This document shows, piece by piece, positions 11,536-24,717 of a stretch of DNA of 64,000 nucleotides. Location: positions 16,902,299-16,966,298 of the forward strand of contig CM076192.1 in assembly GCA_038277395.1 (NCBI GenBank), written 5' to 3'. The first letter of the stretch is position 1. Every line of letters begins with the position of its first letter. Below the pieces are notes generated by a model. It ran no database searches and was not told the DNA's origin. It was given only the letters and a program-made list of their open reading frames with translations. A program made the translations under genes and the position numbers. Origin of the DNA: Dryocosmus kuriphilus (taxonomy: Eukaryota > Arthropoda > Insecta > Hymenoptera > Cynipidae).

Positions 11536-12752
11536 GATGTCACATCTTTATTCACTAATATTCCAAAAGAGCTCGTTTTGAAATATATCAAAATTAATTG
11601 GCGAAAAATCAGACAATACACTAATATTCCAGTTAATGAATTCCTTGAACTTTTAATTTTCTGTTTAGATAATGCATACTGCATTTTTCACAATAAATTT
11701 TATCAACAGATTTTTGTACACCAATGGGTTCGCCACTTTCTGGTGTTATCTCTGATGTAGTCATGGAAGGATTTGAACAAGATGTTTTAAAAAAACTTAC
11801 ATTTAAACCTATCTTTTATTTTCGTTATGTTGATGACATCTTAACTTGCGTTCCTGGAAACAAAATTTATGAGCTTCTTGATAAATTAGATTTTTTCCAT
11901 CAAAGATTACAATTCACATTAGAGATGGAAAAAAACAACAAAATTGATTTTCTTGATATAACTCTCATTAATGAAAATAACTGTTTAATTACAAACTGGT
12001 ACAAAAAGGAAATATGGTCAGGGCGATATATTAATTTCTATTCCAACATAGCTAAAAAAGACAAAATTTCCGTTATTAACAGCTTGGTGGATAGAGCTGT
12101 CACACTTTCGGATAAAAAATTCGTACATCAAAATTTAAAAATACTTGAATGGACATTAATTAAAAATTAGTATCCGGTCAATTTTATTTAAAAATACATA
12201 AATAAAAGATTAAATGTTATAAACAAAAATCATATTTCTACTTCGACTCAGGAAAATAAACAAAATGTTGATATTAAAAAATTGATTGTTTTACCGTACA
12301 TTAATGAATTGTCAAGATTTTATGTGCGAACTTTTAATGAGTTCAACATAAAAGTCGTTTTTAAATACCAAAAAGACCCTTACAAATGTTTCTCAAAAAA
12401 TAAGGATTTAGTTCCTTTTGAACACAAAACACACATTATTTATCTTGTTCCTTGTGAATGTCGACTTGTCTATATTGGACAAACCGGTAGATACTTTGAA
12501 GACCGACTCAGAGAACACTTTAATGATTGTAAAAAGGATTCAAGAGGTACTGCACTATTTCAACATTCGCACTCACTTGATCATGAATTTGATGTTTCTG
12601 AGGCAAGAATATTAGGCACTGAGACTAATTATAAAAAACAGAATTTTAAAAAGATGTTTCATATTATAAAACAAAGCAATACTGTTAACAAACGTTCGGA
12701 TACTGATTATTTTAGCGATATTTATAGAAGTCTTCTTGTAAGTACTAAATGA
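11536..12752 (+). pseudogene. Penelope RT C-terminal half and GIY-YIG endonuclease
   Basis: RT motif A is visible at 11536 (DVTSLFTNIP). After a frame change near 11720 come motif B (MGSPLSGVISDVVMEG, 11724) and motif C (FRYVDDILT, about 11820), ending with a stop at 12168. After a gap and another frame, 12282-12752 encodes HIIYLVPCECRLVYIGQTGR followed by RLREHFNDCKKDS, a well preserved GIY-YIG nuclease with an intact YIG. The first RT blocks are absent, so the copy is truncated at its 5' side. It is more intact than copy A in the GIY-YIG part. Confidence 0.86.
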
Positions 12753-13290
12753 TAATTTTTGAATTTAACATAATTTTAAATTTTACCGCCATATTAAGAA
12801 TTACTTACAGAAAAACAAAATGTCTCCGCTCCAAATTTAGACTAACCTCACTCCTGGACATGTGCTTCGTGCTAATGAAGCATGTTGCTAATTAAAAATT
12901 AATAAAAATAATACTAGAGTTGCTTCCACATGTCCAGGAGTAAAGTTATCATTCATTTAAAATATATAACCGTTTTTAAATACAATTTTCGAAATTCTCG
13001 TTCACGAAAAATGATATAGTCATTGAGTTCAACGTTTGTAAGTATATTTTTAGGTTATACATTTTTGTAGTATCGAGCGACGGTTCTCTTTCTTACTATG
13101 TTTAAATTACGTTTTCCAGGATTATGTTCTTTTATTTCAATCCGTTGTAAAATTCATATTAATGTACTTGAAGAGGCCTGACGTCGTCGGGCGAAAGCTT
13201 GACTAAGAATATATATGAAATTTATAACATCAAATCGACTACTGGATCAACAACCTCCAACATCTTTTTGAAATTAAGAAACAGAATTGT
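12750..13290 (+). repeat. Penelope terminal (LTR-like) block, copy B side
   Basis: This block is the reverse complement of 5680-6235. It holds an internal inverted pair around the tcctggacatgtg and acatgtccagga motifs (about 12850 and 12930), so part of it can fold into a hairpin. Confidence 0.75.
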
Positions 13291-15900
13291 TCAACTTGGA
13301 AAGACCTAAAAATTTGCTTAAAATCATTTTTTGATCCAACGTATAGGTTTTGGATGAAACATATAATAGTTGCTTTAATCAACAAAAGCATTATTAAACA
13401 GTTAATAAAAATTTATTAAAAGTTATTGAAAAATCTGCCCGCTACTGAGGCACTTTTTGTTCATTAAATCAATAAAGGTTCGCCATCCCTGACCTATATC
13501 ATAAACGGAAATTTTTCATTTTTTTACACGGTTTTGCTGAAAAATACCATTTTTATTATTACATTCTCATCTCAATGAGGAGGTATTAGTTTTATGTTAA
13601 AACTGACTTTCGCGAATTTCATAAAATCTCGATATATTTTACATTGGTGCTTCTTTGTCGTCGTTGTCGTTGTCGTTCTCGTTGTTGTTGCCTGTTAGCA
13701 CGATAAATTTCGAAGGACTAATCGGATTGAGTTGCGCTTTGGCACTCTTCTTTAAACTGTAAAAGCAAAGGACGAGTTCGTCAACCAGCGGTTTTTGACC
13801 AATGGTTCTGGTTTTACCCATAATTAATTCTTTCCAAAAATCAAATATTCTTTCCCGCCAGAATATTCAAGATACGAAAAAAATGACAATAAACAATGTT
13901 GTTTACCTCAAAGGGATCTACAAATTTGCTCTGTATTATTTTATGAAAGACGCATAGTTTTTAAGTTATTCGTGGAACACGTTGTTAAATATAAAGAAAT
14001 CCACTTTACAGCAAAACTATGCGAGACACGAGAAATGATTAAGAAGCAGAATTGTTCACCTTGGAAGGACCTACAAATCTGCTTAAGATTATTTTTTGAT
14101 CCAACGCATAGTTTTTGGATGAAACATATAACATAAAGAAAAACATTATTAGAAAGTTAATAAAAAGTTATTAAAAGTTACTGAAAAATCTGCCCGCTAC
14201 TCAGGCGCATTCTCATCACATTTCTCGCGCTGGGCACTCGATTAAGTTACCTATATCAAAAACGGAAATTTTTTAATTTTTTATATGGCTTGTCTGAAAA
14301 ATCCAATTTTTATTATTACTTTCTCATATCAATGAGGAGATTAGTTTTGTCTGAAAACCGACTTTCGCGGATTTCATGAAATCTCGACGTTTCGTGACCC
14401 CCTAAATCCGAAAAAACATGTTTTACAGTTGTGTCTCCCTGTCGTCGTGGCGTTGTCATCGTCGTTATCGTTGTCGTCGTTGGTGTTATTGTTTTTGCCT
14501 GTTACCATGATAAATTTCGAAGGACTAATTGGATTAAGTTGCGCTTTGGCACACTTCTTTAAGGCGTCTAAAGAAAGGACGAGTTTGTTAACCAGCGGCT
14601 TTTGACCAATGGTTCTGGTTTTATCCATAATAAATTCTTTCCAAACATATAAAGCATTCAAATTTCTTGCCAAAATATTCAAGATACGAAAAAAATGATA
14701 ATAAACAAAGTTGTTTACCTCAAAGGGATCTACAAATTTGCTCTGTATAATTTTTTGAAAAGACGCATAGTTTTTGATTTTTTCGTGGAACATGTTGTTA
14801 AATATAAAGAAATCCACTTTTCAGCAAAACTATGGGAGACACGAAAAATTATAATTAAGAAGCAGAATTGTTCACCTTAGAAAGACCTACAAATTTGCCT
14901 AAATTAATTTTTTCATCCAACTCATAGTTTCTGGATGAAACATATAATAGTTGCTTTAATCAAGAAAAATATTATTCAAAATCTGCCCGCTTCGCGTTCG
15001 GATGTGTTTGGTCCTTGTACATCGTGCTCGGTATTCGTTACGTGGGTCTTAAAATTTCAAAACATCTACTTTTAATCAGATTATTAAATTTAAATTTTTT
15101 ATTAAAAATTACAAAATAAATTATTTTATTTAAGGCTCTTTCGACCTTAGCGAATACATTTTCATCATGAGACTCGCGCTTCGCGCTCGACAATAAAATT
15201 TTTTTTAAACACATTGTAGATTGGTAAAGTTTTTTTTGTGATTTTCCAAATATTCAAAGTGCAGGATTTCGATTCTTAAAAGTAAAACGATGAGTCTTAT
15301 AAATAAATTTTGTAGCTCTTCCATGGGGAACAATTCTGCTTGTTAACATTTTCTCGTATCTCGCATAGTTTAGCTGAAAAGTGGATTTGTTTGTATTTAA
15401 TAAATATTTCACGAATAACTCAAAAACTACGCATCTGTTCAAAAAATGTGTGAGAGCAAATTGTAGATCTTTTCGAGGTGAACAACTTTGTTTATTATCA
15501 TTTTTTCTTACCTCGCATAGTTTGGCGGGAAATTTGAATTTTCGATTTTTAATAACGTTTTCTCGATTAAAACCAAACCCGTGCATCTTATCAAAAAATG
15601 GTTAATATAAGATATGTAGATATTTTTGAGTTGAACAACTTGGTTTATTATCATTTTTTTCGCATCTTGAATCTTTTGGCAAGGAAACACAGTTTCTTAT
15701 TTTTAATAACGTTTTCTCGATTAAAACAAAAACCGTGCATTTTATCAAAAAATGTTTGAAACAAAATTTGTAGATCTTTCGAGGTAAACAATTTTACTCT
15801 TTATTGGTTTTTTTTTGCATCTCGCATATTTTAGTCATAAAATGGATTTCTTGATTTTGTGAAAACCGTTCTTGATGGATAAACCATAACCACTAGTCAA
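13276..15900. repeat. Fold-back repeat family with tandem subunits
   Basis: The phrase agaattgttcaccttgga and its flanks recur at about 13276, 14042 and 14857, giving 0.77 to 0.82-kb tandem units. Each unit also carries gcatagttttt and a block around 13700-13860 that recurs at 14520-14690. From 15240 to 15900 the same material returns in reverse complement as units of about 155 bp (anchor tcgcatagttt at 15360 and 15515, diverged at 15664 and 15825). The whole therefore looks like a fold-back or palindromic satellite. A 90-base trinucleotide stretch (gtcgtt type, 14440-14500) lies within. The ORFs that overlap it look incidental. A related piece is at 44390-44960. Confidence 0.75.
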
Positions 15901-16660
15901 AAACCGCTGGTTAACGAACTAATGCCTCCTCATTGATATGAGAACTTAATAATAAAAATTGCATTTATTAGTAATTTTTTTTTTTCGATTGTTGCTCTTC
16001 AGGACGTCTTAATGAAATCCTGAAACGCTTCGGTCTGCAAGTGTTGTGGAATTTTTGTGATTAACATATAGCGAAAAAATGATACAGCTTTTTAAGATAT
16101 TTATGTGGATTGTTGCTTTCTGCAAAGAAATGCAAAAAAATGTATACAAAATCATTTGTAGAGAATAAAATAAGCTTCAAAATGAGCCCTCATCAAACCC
16201 TTTTTGACTACTAGTTTAAAAGTTATCAATTTGTTAATTAAGGTTGCGCTCTTGCTGAGTAAGCTATGCGTGTAATGAATTTTCTTTGTCGCTTGAAATA
16301 TTTTAAAATAATTTTGCTTATTAAGTCCCTAAAGAGAATGGTCCAAAGTGTTAGAAAACATATTTTTTGGTACACAAAATCTAAATTCGGTTGAGGGGTG
16401 GGGGAACACTTTTTGTTTCAAATAATAATATTTTTTTAAAGAATTTTTTTTTGGTGAGTTTGCATTTGCTGAATCACCTAAGGCATAGTGGTTCTTCTCA
16501 AAAAAATATTAGTCAGGTTTTAGTGACGAAATTTCAATTTTTAACAACAAATTGTTATAAAAAATAATTTTTTTCCGTACTTACGTGCTGGTTCGAAAAA
16601 TCTGATGAAATTAGGAAATAACCGAGTGCTAACAAGGATGTTAGTTACTTTTACAGCAAT
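15901..16660. other. Stretch without recognisable feature
   Basis: AT-rich sequence with poly-A and poly-T runs. I see no coding potential, no repeat partner elsewhere in the window and no RNA gene in it. Confidence 0.5.
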
Positions 16661-17719
16661 TTTCTATCTGCAATAGAGGTCCGTGGCACTGATCCCCCAC
16701 CACCCAAGTTTGACATGCACCCATATGGATTCAAATGCGTTCCAAATGCATCCAAATGCACCACCAATTAAACCCTTTGCTCCGCAAAACTAAGGGAGTT
16801 ATTGGCGGGGATACGTTGGGGGGGTTGGTGACACGCTACCCCCCCCCCCCCTCCAACTTTAAGAATAACACTTTTAATTATGCCGTTTTGAAGTACTCCA
16901 AATGCACTCAAATGCACTACCAATAAAAAGTTTTGCACCCCAACGATGACCGAGTTACAAGCGATGAAAGGGTGGGAGGGGCTGGTGAAATTTTCGTCAA
17001 TAATAATATTTTTAAGAAAGCTCGATGGCCGACTTTCTTAGTTTCAAATGCGCTGTTATGCACCACCAATTAAAAATTTTTCGCCAGTAAATTGTGCCAG
17101 TTAATAATTTGTGGCAAATGGTGGAGGGGCTGGTGCCACGATGGGGTTAAATTCTTCCTGTTGATATTAAAATCAATTATCTAGACATAAATCTATTCGA
17201 ATTCAAATGCGCTCAAATGCACCGCCAGAAAATTTCAAATATATTTGTAGTTGCGTCAGATATCGACACATTAACTCTCATCACAGTGGTGACCAAACAT
17301 CAACTTTAATTTCTCAAAATTGCATAAAATAAGATCGAAAACGGCTATTTACACTAAGTTTCAAATTCAAATTTCCTAATGCCATAAAACACCAGATTTC
17401 GGATACACATCCGGAGGTGGGGTTTATGACACGGTGTTTATATCTTCGAATATAATGACCATAATGAAACTGTTCTAACGTACTTTCAAAATGCTTCCAA
17501 TGCGCTCAAATGCACCACATAAAAGTTTTCAGATACATTTGGAAATGTTCAGATATTAACAAAATATTACTTCTCAAAGTGATGACCCAAGATAAATTTT
17601 TTTTTTAAATTAAATGAAATTATGTTCCAAGACGCTATTCGCGCTGGTTTCAAGTGCGCTCAAATGCACTTGTTAAAAAAATTCCTAATGCCATACAACA
17701 CCGGAAATTGCATGCACAT

Positions 17720-17828
<109 letters not shown>

Positions 17829-18267
17829 GATGACACGGTATTTATATCTGCGAATATAATGGACATAATGAAACTGTTCTAAAGTATTTTCAGAATGCTT
17901 CAAATACTCTCAAATGCACCACCCAGAAGTTTTCAGATACATTTGAAATTTACAGATATTAACAAAATATTACTTCTCAAAGTGATGACACAAGATAAAT
18001 GATTTTTTAAAAAATTAAATGAAATATGTCACAAGACGCTATTCGCACCGGTTTCAAATGCGCTCAAATACCCTTTTGAAAAAAAAAAACCTTAATGACA
18101 TGCAACACCCGATTTTGCAGGCAAATCCGGTGGGGGGGGGGGGGGGGGGGGGGGCTAGTGACACGGTGTCTATATCTCCCATTTCAGTTGACTCGAAAAT
18201 ATTGTACTCGCGTGCTTCCATTGCAATTCAAAGGCGCTCAAATTCATCACCAAGAAAATTAATTTAG

Positions 18268-18391
18268 CTTGATTACACGATCCTATAACTACGATTGGAC
18301 TTCCTGCTTGGGATACGCAGCCTGACATGCTGTCACCTATCCCAGGGCGTAAGTTCAATCGAGGTTATAAGGTCGCGTAATTGACCTAAAT
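18268..18391. other. Unique spacer at the centre of the palindrome
   Basis: About 124 bases with higher complexity than the arms, containing cagcctgacatgctgtcacc and a small inverted pair (gattacacgatc versus gtcgcgtaattg). I find no ORF of useful length and no convincing tRNA fold. Confidence 0.6.
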
Positions 18392-18498
18392 TAATTTTCT
18401 TGGTGGTGCATTTGAGCGAATTTGAATTGCAATGGAAGCACTCAAGTACAATATTTTCGAGCCAACTAGAATGGGAGATATAGACACCATGTTACTAG

Positions 18499-18535
<37 letters not shown>

Positions 18536-18565
18536 ATAGTGGGGACCCCACCCCCCCCCCCCTCC

Positions 18566-18597
<32 letters not shown>
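18499..18597. repeat. Poly(C) tracts in the right arm
   Basis: C runs occur at 18499-18534 (36), 18551-18562 (12) and 18567-18597 (31), separated by gatagtgggga and a few other bases. Further C runs are at 16839-16851, 19372-19389 (18) and 19529-19560 (32). They are the complements of the G runs of the left arm. Confidence 0.93.
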
Positions 18598-18598
<1 letters not shown>

Positions 18599-19527
18599 CC
18601 ACAAAGGATGTGCATGCAAAATCCGGTGATATATAGTATTAGGAATCTTTTTTTAACAAGTGTATTTGAGCGCATTGAAAACTGGTGCGAATAGCGTCTT
18701 ATGACATAATTTCATTTAATTTAAAAAAAAAAATAATTTATCTTGGGTCGTCACTTTGAGAAGTAATATTTTGTTAATATCTGAACATTTTCAAATGTAT
18801 CAGAAAACTTCTGTGTGGTGCATTTGAGCGCATTCGAAGCATTTTGAAAATACTTCACAACAGTTTCATTATGTTCATTATATTCGGAGATATGAACACC
18901 GTGTCATCAACCCACCCACCGGATGTGCATCCAAAATCTGGTGTTGTGTAGCATTAGGAATTTCTTTTAACAAGTGAATTTGAGCGCGTTTGAAACGTAG
19001 TATAAATAGCCGTTTTCGATCTTATTTTATGCAATTTTGAGAAATTCAAGTTTGTGTTTGGTCACCACTTTGATGAGAGTTAATGTGTCGATATCTGACG
19101 CAATTATAAATATATTTGAAATTTTCTGGTGGTGCATTTGAGCGCATTTGAATTCGAATAGACTTATGTCGAGATAATTAATTTTAATATCAACAGGAAG
19201 AATTTAAACCCAGCGTGGCACCAGCCCCCCCACCATTTACCACAAATTATTAACTGGAACAATTTACTGGCGAAAAATTTTTAATTGGTGGTGCATAATA
19301 ACGCATTTGAAACTAAGAAATTCAGTCATCGAGTTTCCTGATAAATTTTATATTGAAGAAAATTGCAGCAGCCCCCCCCCCCCCCCCCCATACACACTTT
19401 CATCGCTTGTAACTCGGTCATCGCTGGGGTCCAAAACTTTTTATTGGTGGTGCATTTTAGCGCATTTTGATTAATTCAAAAGGGTATAATTAAAAGTGTT
19501 ATTTTTAAAGGTGGGAGGTAGCGTGTC

Positions 19528-19561
<34 letters not shown>

Positions 19562-19715
19562 CGTAACCCTGCCAATTACTACCTTAGTTTTGCGGCGCAA
19601 AAAGTTTAATTGGTGGTGCATTTGGGTGCATTTGGAGCGCATTTGAATCCATATGGGTACGTATCTAATTAAGGTGGTGGGGGAGGGGGGCAGTGACACG
19701 GACCTCTGCAATAGT

Positions 19716-20350
19716 TTCGTTGTAAAAAATATTTTTTGACCAATTTTCATAAATAATATTCCATAACAGCGCTAAATAGTGATAGAAATGGTTAAAAATG
19801 AAGAAAGCAATGTTTAGCTCATGCCCGATGAATATTTGATTCATTTCTTCATCTAGCGATTGTTTAAAATTTAATTTAACCGTTTATAACATAAAAAAGG
19901 CTTAGTTTATTTATTTTTTTAAGGCGAAAAAAATTCACAAGAAAGTTGCATAAATTAATGTCATTTCTCTTTTACATTGTTCGCATTTCTTTTAAACCTT
20001 TTATTGCTAATTTAACTGTTAATTTAATGATTTTATACAAATGTGGAAAAAATAAAAAGAATACAACGGTTTCAATATTGGAAAGAGTTGAACATAGTGT
20101 CTCGCAGATAATTTTTAGGGAGGAATACTATTCGTTTCAGTAGCTATTTAAATGAGTAAGGAAAAGTCAGGTAAGAAATGGTACATAAATTAATAAGTAC
20201 GGTTAGATGCGTATGATTTGTTGGTTATCGTATTTCTTTATTGACAATTGCATACAATCGTTGATATGTGCGTTTGAGAATAAAGCGTGTTTCCCGGTAA
20301 GAAAATTTATTTACAAACTTTGAGGCATGTGTAATGAGCCTTTCCTTATG
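19716..20350. other. Stretch without recognisable feature
   Basis: AT-rich sequence between the palindrome and the decayed gene at 20353. It may include the 3' end of that element, which cannot be placed because I see no terminal repeat. Confidence 0.45.
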
Positions 20351-20352
20351 CA

Positions 20353-23300
20353 TTAAGGGTTATTAGTTCGACGTTTCTTCCGAAGTGTCGGCCCTAAATA
20401 CACTGATGGTTCTTCTGCCTGCGCTTCTGCACTGGTGCTTGGTGTAACATCCATCGCGTCTACATTTCGAATATCAGGCATATTTGCATCTGAATCTCTG
20501 CTCCTATTAAGATCTTCGTTAAAATCAAGGCTGCATAAACTTATATTGATGCTACTCTCGCTCGCAATACTCGTACCATCTTCGTCTTCAATTCCATCAT
20601 CATCATCCTGCACGACATCAATTTCTACGGCAATTTCACAACCACTGGCAGTTGATACAAATTCTGTTGCATTTCAAACCGGCTTTTATATACGCGCACG
20701 CTTTTCGGCAGCCTTTTGTGCACTGAGAGTAGATGAAATTCAATAAAATGACGGAAGCAGGTGGCTCAAGCGTCGTCAGGGGTAGTATTCCGTTTTCGTC
20801 TTCTTTCTAGTCCCACAAAGTTGAATTAAGCAAATGACCGCGCTGCAATTGAACCTGATGATAATCTGTTAGAAAATTTTGTCAACTTGCGGCCTTTGTT
20901 GGAGGAATAGATTCAATTTTAACTTCTGTTTTACTGCCAGCAACGGCTTTTCTGAAGAACGGGAATCGGTAGTCGTTTAATGATCTTACTTCAACATCTG
21001 CCCCATACAGTGCCAAAAGGAATATTTCTCCAACGTATGCGATAGTATCTGGATCAATATTTTGTTCATTGAATCACCTAACTTCTATTTGAAGATGTTT
21101 ATTTTTCTGTAAAGTTTGAGAAATTTAGGTTTTCCCATTCGGTAAATTGCTGATGTTGTATCATATCCGCTGGTAGCACGCATGAACAACAAACAGTTTT
21201 AATTATCACTGTATGTCTCTTGATTAACAATGGAAGAGTAAACAGCATTATGCGAATTCCCACGACCAAGTTTGAAGAAGAAGATGTTTTTATTTTCAGG
21301 TGTCAGTGCTACCAGCAAAACTAGCAGATCAACGTCTTCTTCCAACGGTACGTACCTGTGATTTGTCTGCCGACATTTCGATGACGGTATTCACGATAAT
21401 TATGTCAGCATCGTTATCAGCTTCTTTCGTTAGAATACCTGCGTTGTTTAATTCTTGTGTTAATTTGGAAGTAAAACTAATTTTGCTCTTGATGTTTGAA
21501 AAAAAATATTTCTTGCTTCATAGATACACTCATGTTTCCTCCGAAAATAATATCAATGCACTGCGTTACATCGCGCCTTCTTAATCACTCTGCATTTATT
21601 TTTTTTCCTGAACTGCTGGAATAACCATCGAAAATGACAATGAATTCTGGCTTATAATGAGCTTTAACAAAATCAACGTAAGCTTGTAATATCTTGCTGT
21701 AAGTAGAATCAGGTGGCCAGACTACTCGATGAAGTAAGAAGCCTCCGTCTATTACAAGGAAAGTACTGTTTGACGAAAATTTTTCGTCTGTTTTGAAGGA
21801 TCCATTATAAAGATGATTTTTGGATCTTTCTCATACCATTATCTGTAAAAAGAGATGTTGGTACCGGAGCCACTTCATAACTGAAGCATGATGAAGGATC
21901 ATCTTTGTTTCGAACAGAATTTATGATTCTTTGAAATAAAAGTGAGGTATTGATCGGAATAATGGAATTATTTATTTTTATCGCAGCATTGATAACTGAT
22001 AATGGACGAACTCTGTCATTGCGTTTCAATTTGACTTCATCAAAATTCTGTCCTATCAAGCGTGCCTGAGATGCGAAACCAATATTATAACTTTCCAAAC
22101 AGTTAATGTCTTTGCCGCCAAGAATTCCTGATGCAATTGACATAATCCTTGGCACTTCTGGAAAAGGTGAATGGCAATTTAGTCAATCTAGTAGTTTTTG
22201 TAAATCCTCGCCATCTCTAATAATTTTCAATGATCTCATACCAACGTTTTGTTCACTGATCACGTATTGAAGCTGAACGAAGTCCTCAATACCTTGAAAT
22301 GCATGAATGGCTGCTGGCATGCTAATATCCATTTAGCTATTACTCCAGGAGACATTCCTCTGCCATGAGTTAATCATCCAGATGTTTTCATTGATCGCAT
22401 GAAAAACATTTCTATTGCCATATCACTCCATATTCCTGCCCAAAATTTGCCCGTTTTTCTAATAGTGAAGTAACCTTTTTCAGTGAATTCTGTAAATTCC
22501 GTGCTACTCATTTCTGTTTTTAACTTGTGCATATACTGTATGTATAAATGAGCACTTTTTTCGTAAAGAAGACGACCGCTTGCATGGAAGTAGGGGAGCA
22601 TTTATTGTACACAGGAAAGATGTAATTCCCAATCCCCTACTCTTTCTGCTTGTAAAATGGTACAAACCAATGAAACCATCTTCAAACACTGCACCCAAAG
22701 TTTTGCAGTGTTACGATTCTGAATCTTCACCAAAAATTCCTGAAGTTTCGAAACTGTACTTTCTATTTCTGCAATCGGCGAATCAGTTTCCACTTTCGTT
22801 CAGCAGTATTATTATCACAGCCAACTGTAACAAGAAGTGAGCTCTTTGAGCTCTTGCGGAACTATGTCTACTGAGCATTTTTTCAGGTGACTTCTCTGCA
22901 TATATTGTGCACCATGATTCTTTTAATCCACTTCCATCCATTATGAATCCAATGGCTCCAAGAAATGACATTAGGAGATGGAATCTACCCAGTCGAACGA
23001 TGACACTGAACAAATTAGAATGAACTCCTTTTCCAGCAATAATTTCTCGAGCTTTCATGTATAATGTTTGGTCAAATGTAGCAAGACATGCTTTCTGATC
23101 CATTTTGGTCAAATGTAACAAGAAATGCTTTTTGATCAATTTTTGTACACTGTTCAGTTGTGAAACATAACACTGTGTACAAGGCGTCATCACTCGTGGC
23201 TTTCAGATTTACAAAGGGTAAAAATAGTACAGTAGATGTCTTGTAACTTCTACTTGCCGAAACCGCCTGCATGAATCCACTCCACCCTGGGAGATTACCA

Positions 23301-24717
23301 ATTTTAACTATTTACCAATCATCCGAAATGTTGTTGATGGTGAAGAGATTACAGAATCTTTTCTTAAATGTCGTAATTGATTTACGTCCTCGATTTTGAT
23401 GTCTTTTAATCCAGGTTATTGTGTCTTCTGATATGTTCTTACCTCTATACTTTCACGATGTTGCAGTACCGAGGTTGCTGGTACTGATTTTAAGCGCTGG
23501 ATGCGTCCACTAAGAGGCACACTTTTTAGAAGGTGTGAGTGAAACGTGTTTTTACCGTCGGTGCTGCATACATCAAAATCAGTGTTGTCGAAAATGTATT
23601 GTAGGAAGTTCATATATTCTCTACTGAGGGAAGTAGATTAATGGAATACAGCTGAAGATTCGTACAAAACAGTTTCGTTATAAGACGCACAGAAGCCAAG
23701 GAGAGAAACAAAATCAATTAGAAACTTCGAGGCATATTTTCTGTGTAGTGAAATTGATAGTCCCAGCTGAATACATGATATGAAAGCTCTAGGTCTTACA
23801 GCTGATATTATAGCGTGTGCAATGCTAGTACAAGAATATTTCTAAACTATTTGGAACATCTTCTTGGGCAGTTTTTGTAAACTCGTTTCCTGGTGGATGA
23901 GTATAAACGTCTTATACCTTGTGCAATAATATCAGCTGCAGTTTTCACTAATCTATAACGTTCCTCTTCGTCAAATGATTTCTTGCTAGTATACCATGCC
24001 ACGTTTAGAACTACGTCTGTACAATGTCGAAAAGATATGACAGTTTCTCGGTTTTCTACGCTAGAAATAAGAATCCTATCCCGATACTTTTCTTGTAGTT
24101 TCTTTGGTAGGTATTTGTCTGACGGCGCGTCCTCTTTCATTAATACTAACAAATCATGTAAACAAAATTGGTACTCATCAGAATTTTCTATAAAATCGAA
24201 AACCTCCAGAAATTCTGCACTCATATTATCTTCTGTCGGTCTTCCTACTATTTACTCGTGCTGCCACAGTTTTTGTCCAATCATTTACTACATCATGCAC
24301 TTTCTGCAAAATATTATCTTTCATTTTCTTACTATGTATTGTCCCAACTTTTCGTTTCCTGTTTAAGGGTAACGTCAAGCTTCCTTCTTCAGTACAGTTT
24401 TCGCCGCAAAACACGCACATCGTAACCAAGCCAAAAGTATCCGAAAGTCTCAATTTAGGTTTCTTCGGTGATACCTTACTTATGGTGTCCTTTTCTGGTT
24501 CCCTCTCGAAAAGTTTTATACTTCTGTCGCGAATGCAGCTGACACGGCATTCCTCATGCACATAGATATCCCCTTGACTTTGACATTTATTCTACTTTTC
24601 ATCCCTACATCTTCTGCTAACTTCAATCAACGTGGAGAGACCTTGTTTTACTTTCACGCCAGTAGTATCAGGAAGCTGTTTATCACAAATGGAACATGTT
24701 CTATCTTCATCTCCCAT
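20353..24717 (-). pseudogene. Decayed transposon-derived gene with N-terminal zinc-binding motifs
   Basis: Minus-strand fragments in consistent order: MGDEDRTCSICDKQLPDT starting at 24717, a stop at about 24593, VHEECRVSCIRD (24555), a Lys-rich stretch, FGLVTMCVFCGENC (24400), FIENSDEYQFCLHDLLVLM (24200), then after many frame changes LMSFLGAIGFIMDGSGLKES (about 22990-22930), fragments near 22150-21805 and an acidic C-terminal tail with LRKKRRTN (20613-20353). These blocks match a multi-copy arthropod protein group with paired Cys knuckles and the LMSFLGSIG-type core that I recognise from many genomes; I know no agreed name or proven activity. Length would be well over 1000 residues. The copy is heavily broken. 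The start is chosen at 24717 because the CSICDKQ knuckle follows at once. Confidence 0.65.

Larger units (their letters stand above)
11337..13290 (+). mobile_element. Penelope-like retroelement, copy B, with inverted 5' fragment
   Basis: The plus strand carries the C-terminal half of the RT (11536-12170), the GIY-YIG domain (12282-12752) and the downstream terminal block (12750-13290). The RT N-terminal half is missing. In its place, 11337-11520 is the reverse complement of the very C-terminal codons and resembles 3200-3345 of copy A. So the copy starts with an inverted fragment of its own 3' coding end. Inverted or truncated 5' fragments are known products of Penelope insertion. The copy lies immediately after the LINE 5' end. 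Confidence 0.83.

Noticed and set aside
14374..14817. A 147-residue protein with an Asn/Asp-rich tail
   Set aside because: It lies in a repeated unit whose other copies do not keep the frame, and the tail comes from a trinucleotide run.
18386..18675. Glycine-rich minus-strand frames across the C tracts
   Set aside because: Homopolymer artefacts in the right arm of the palindrome.
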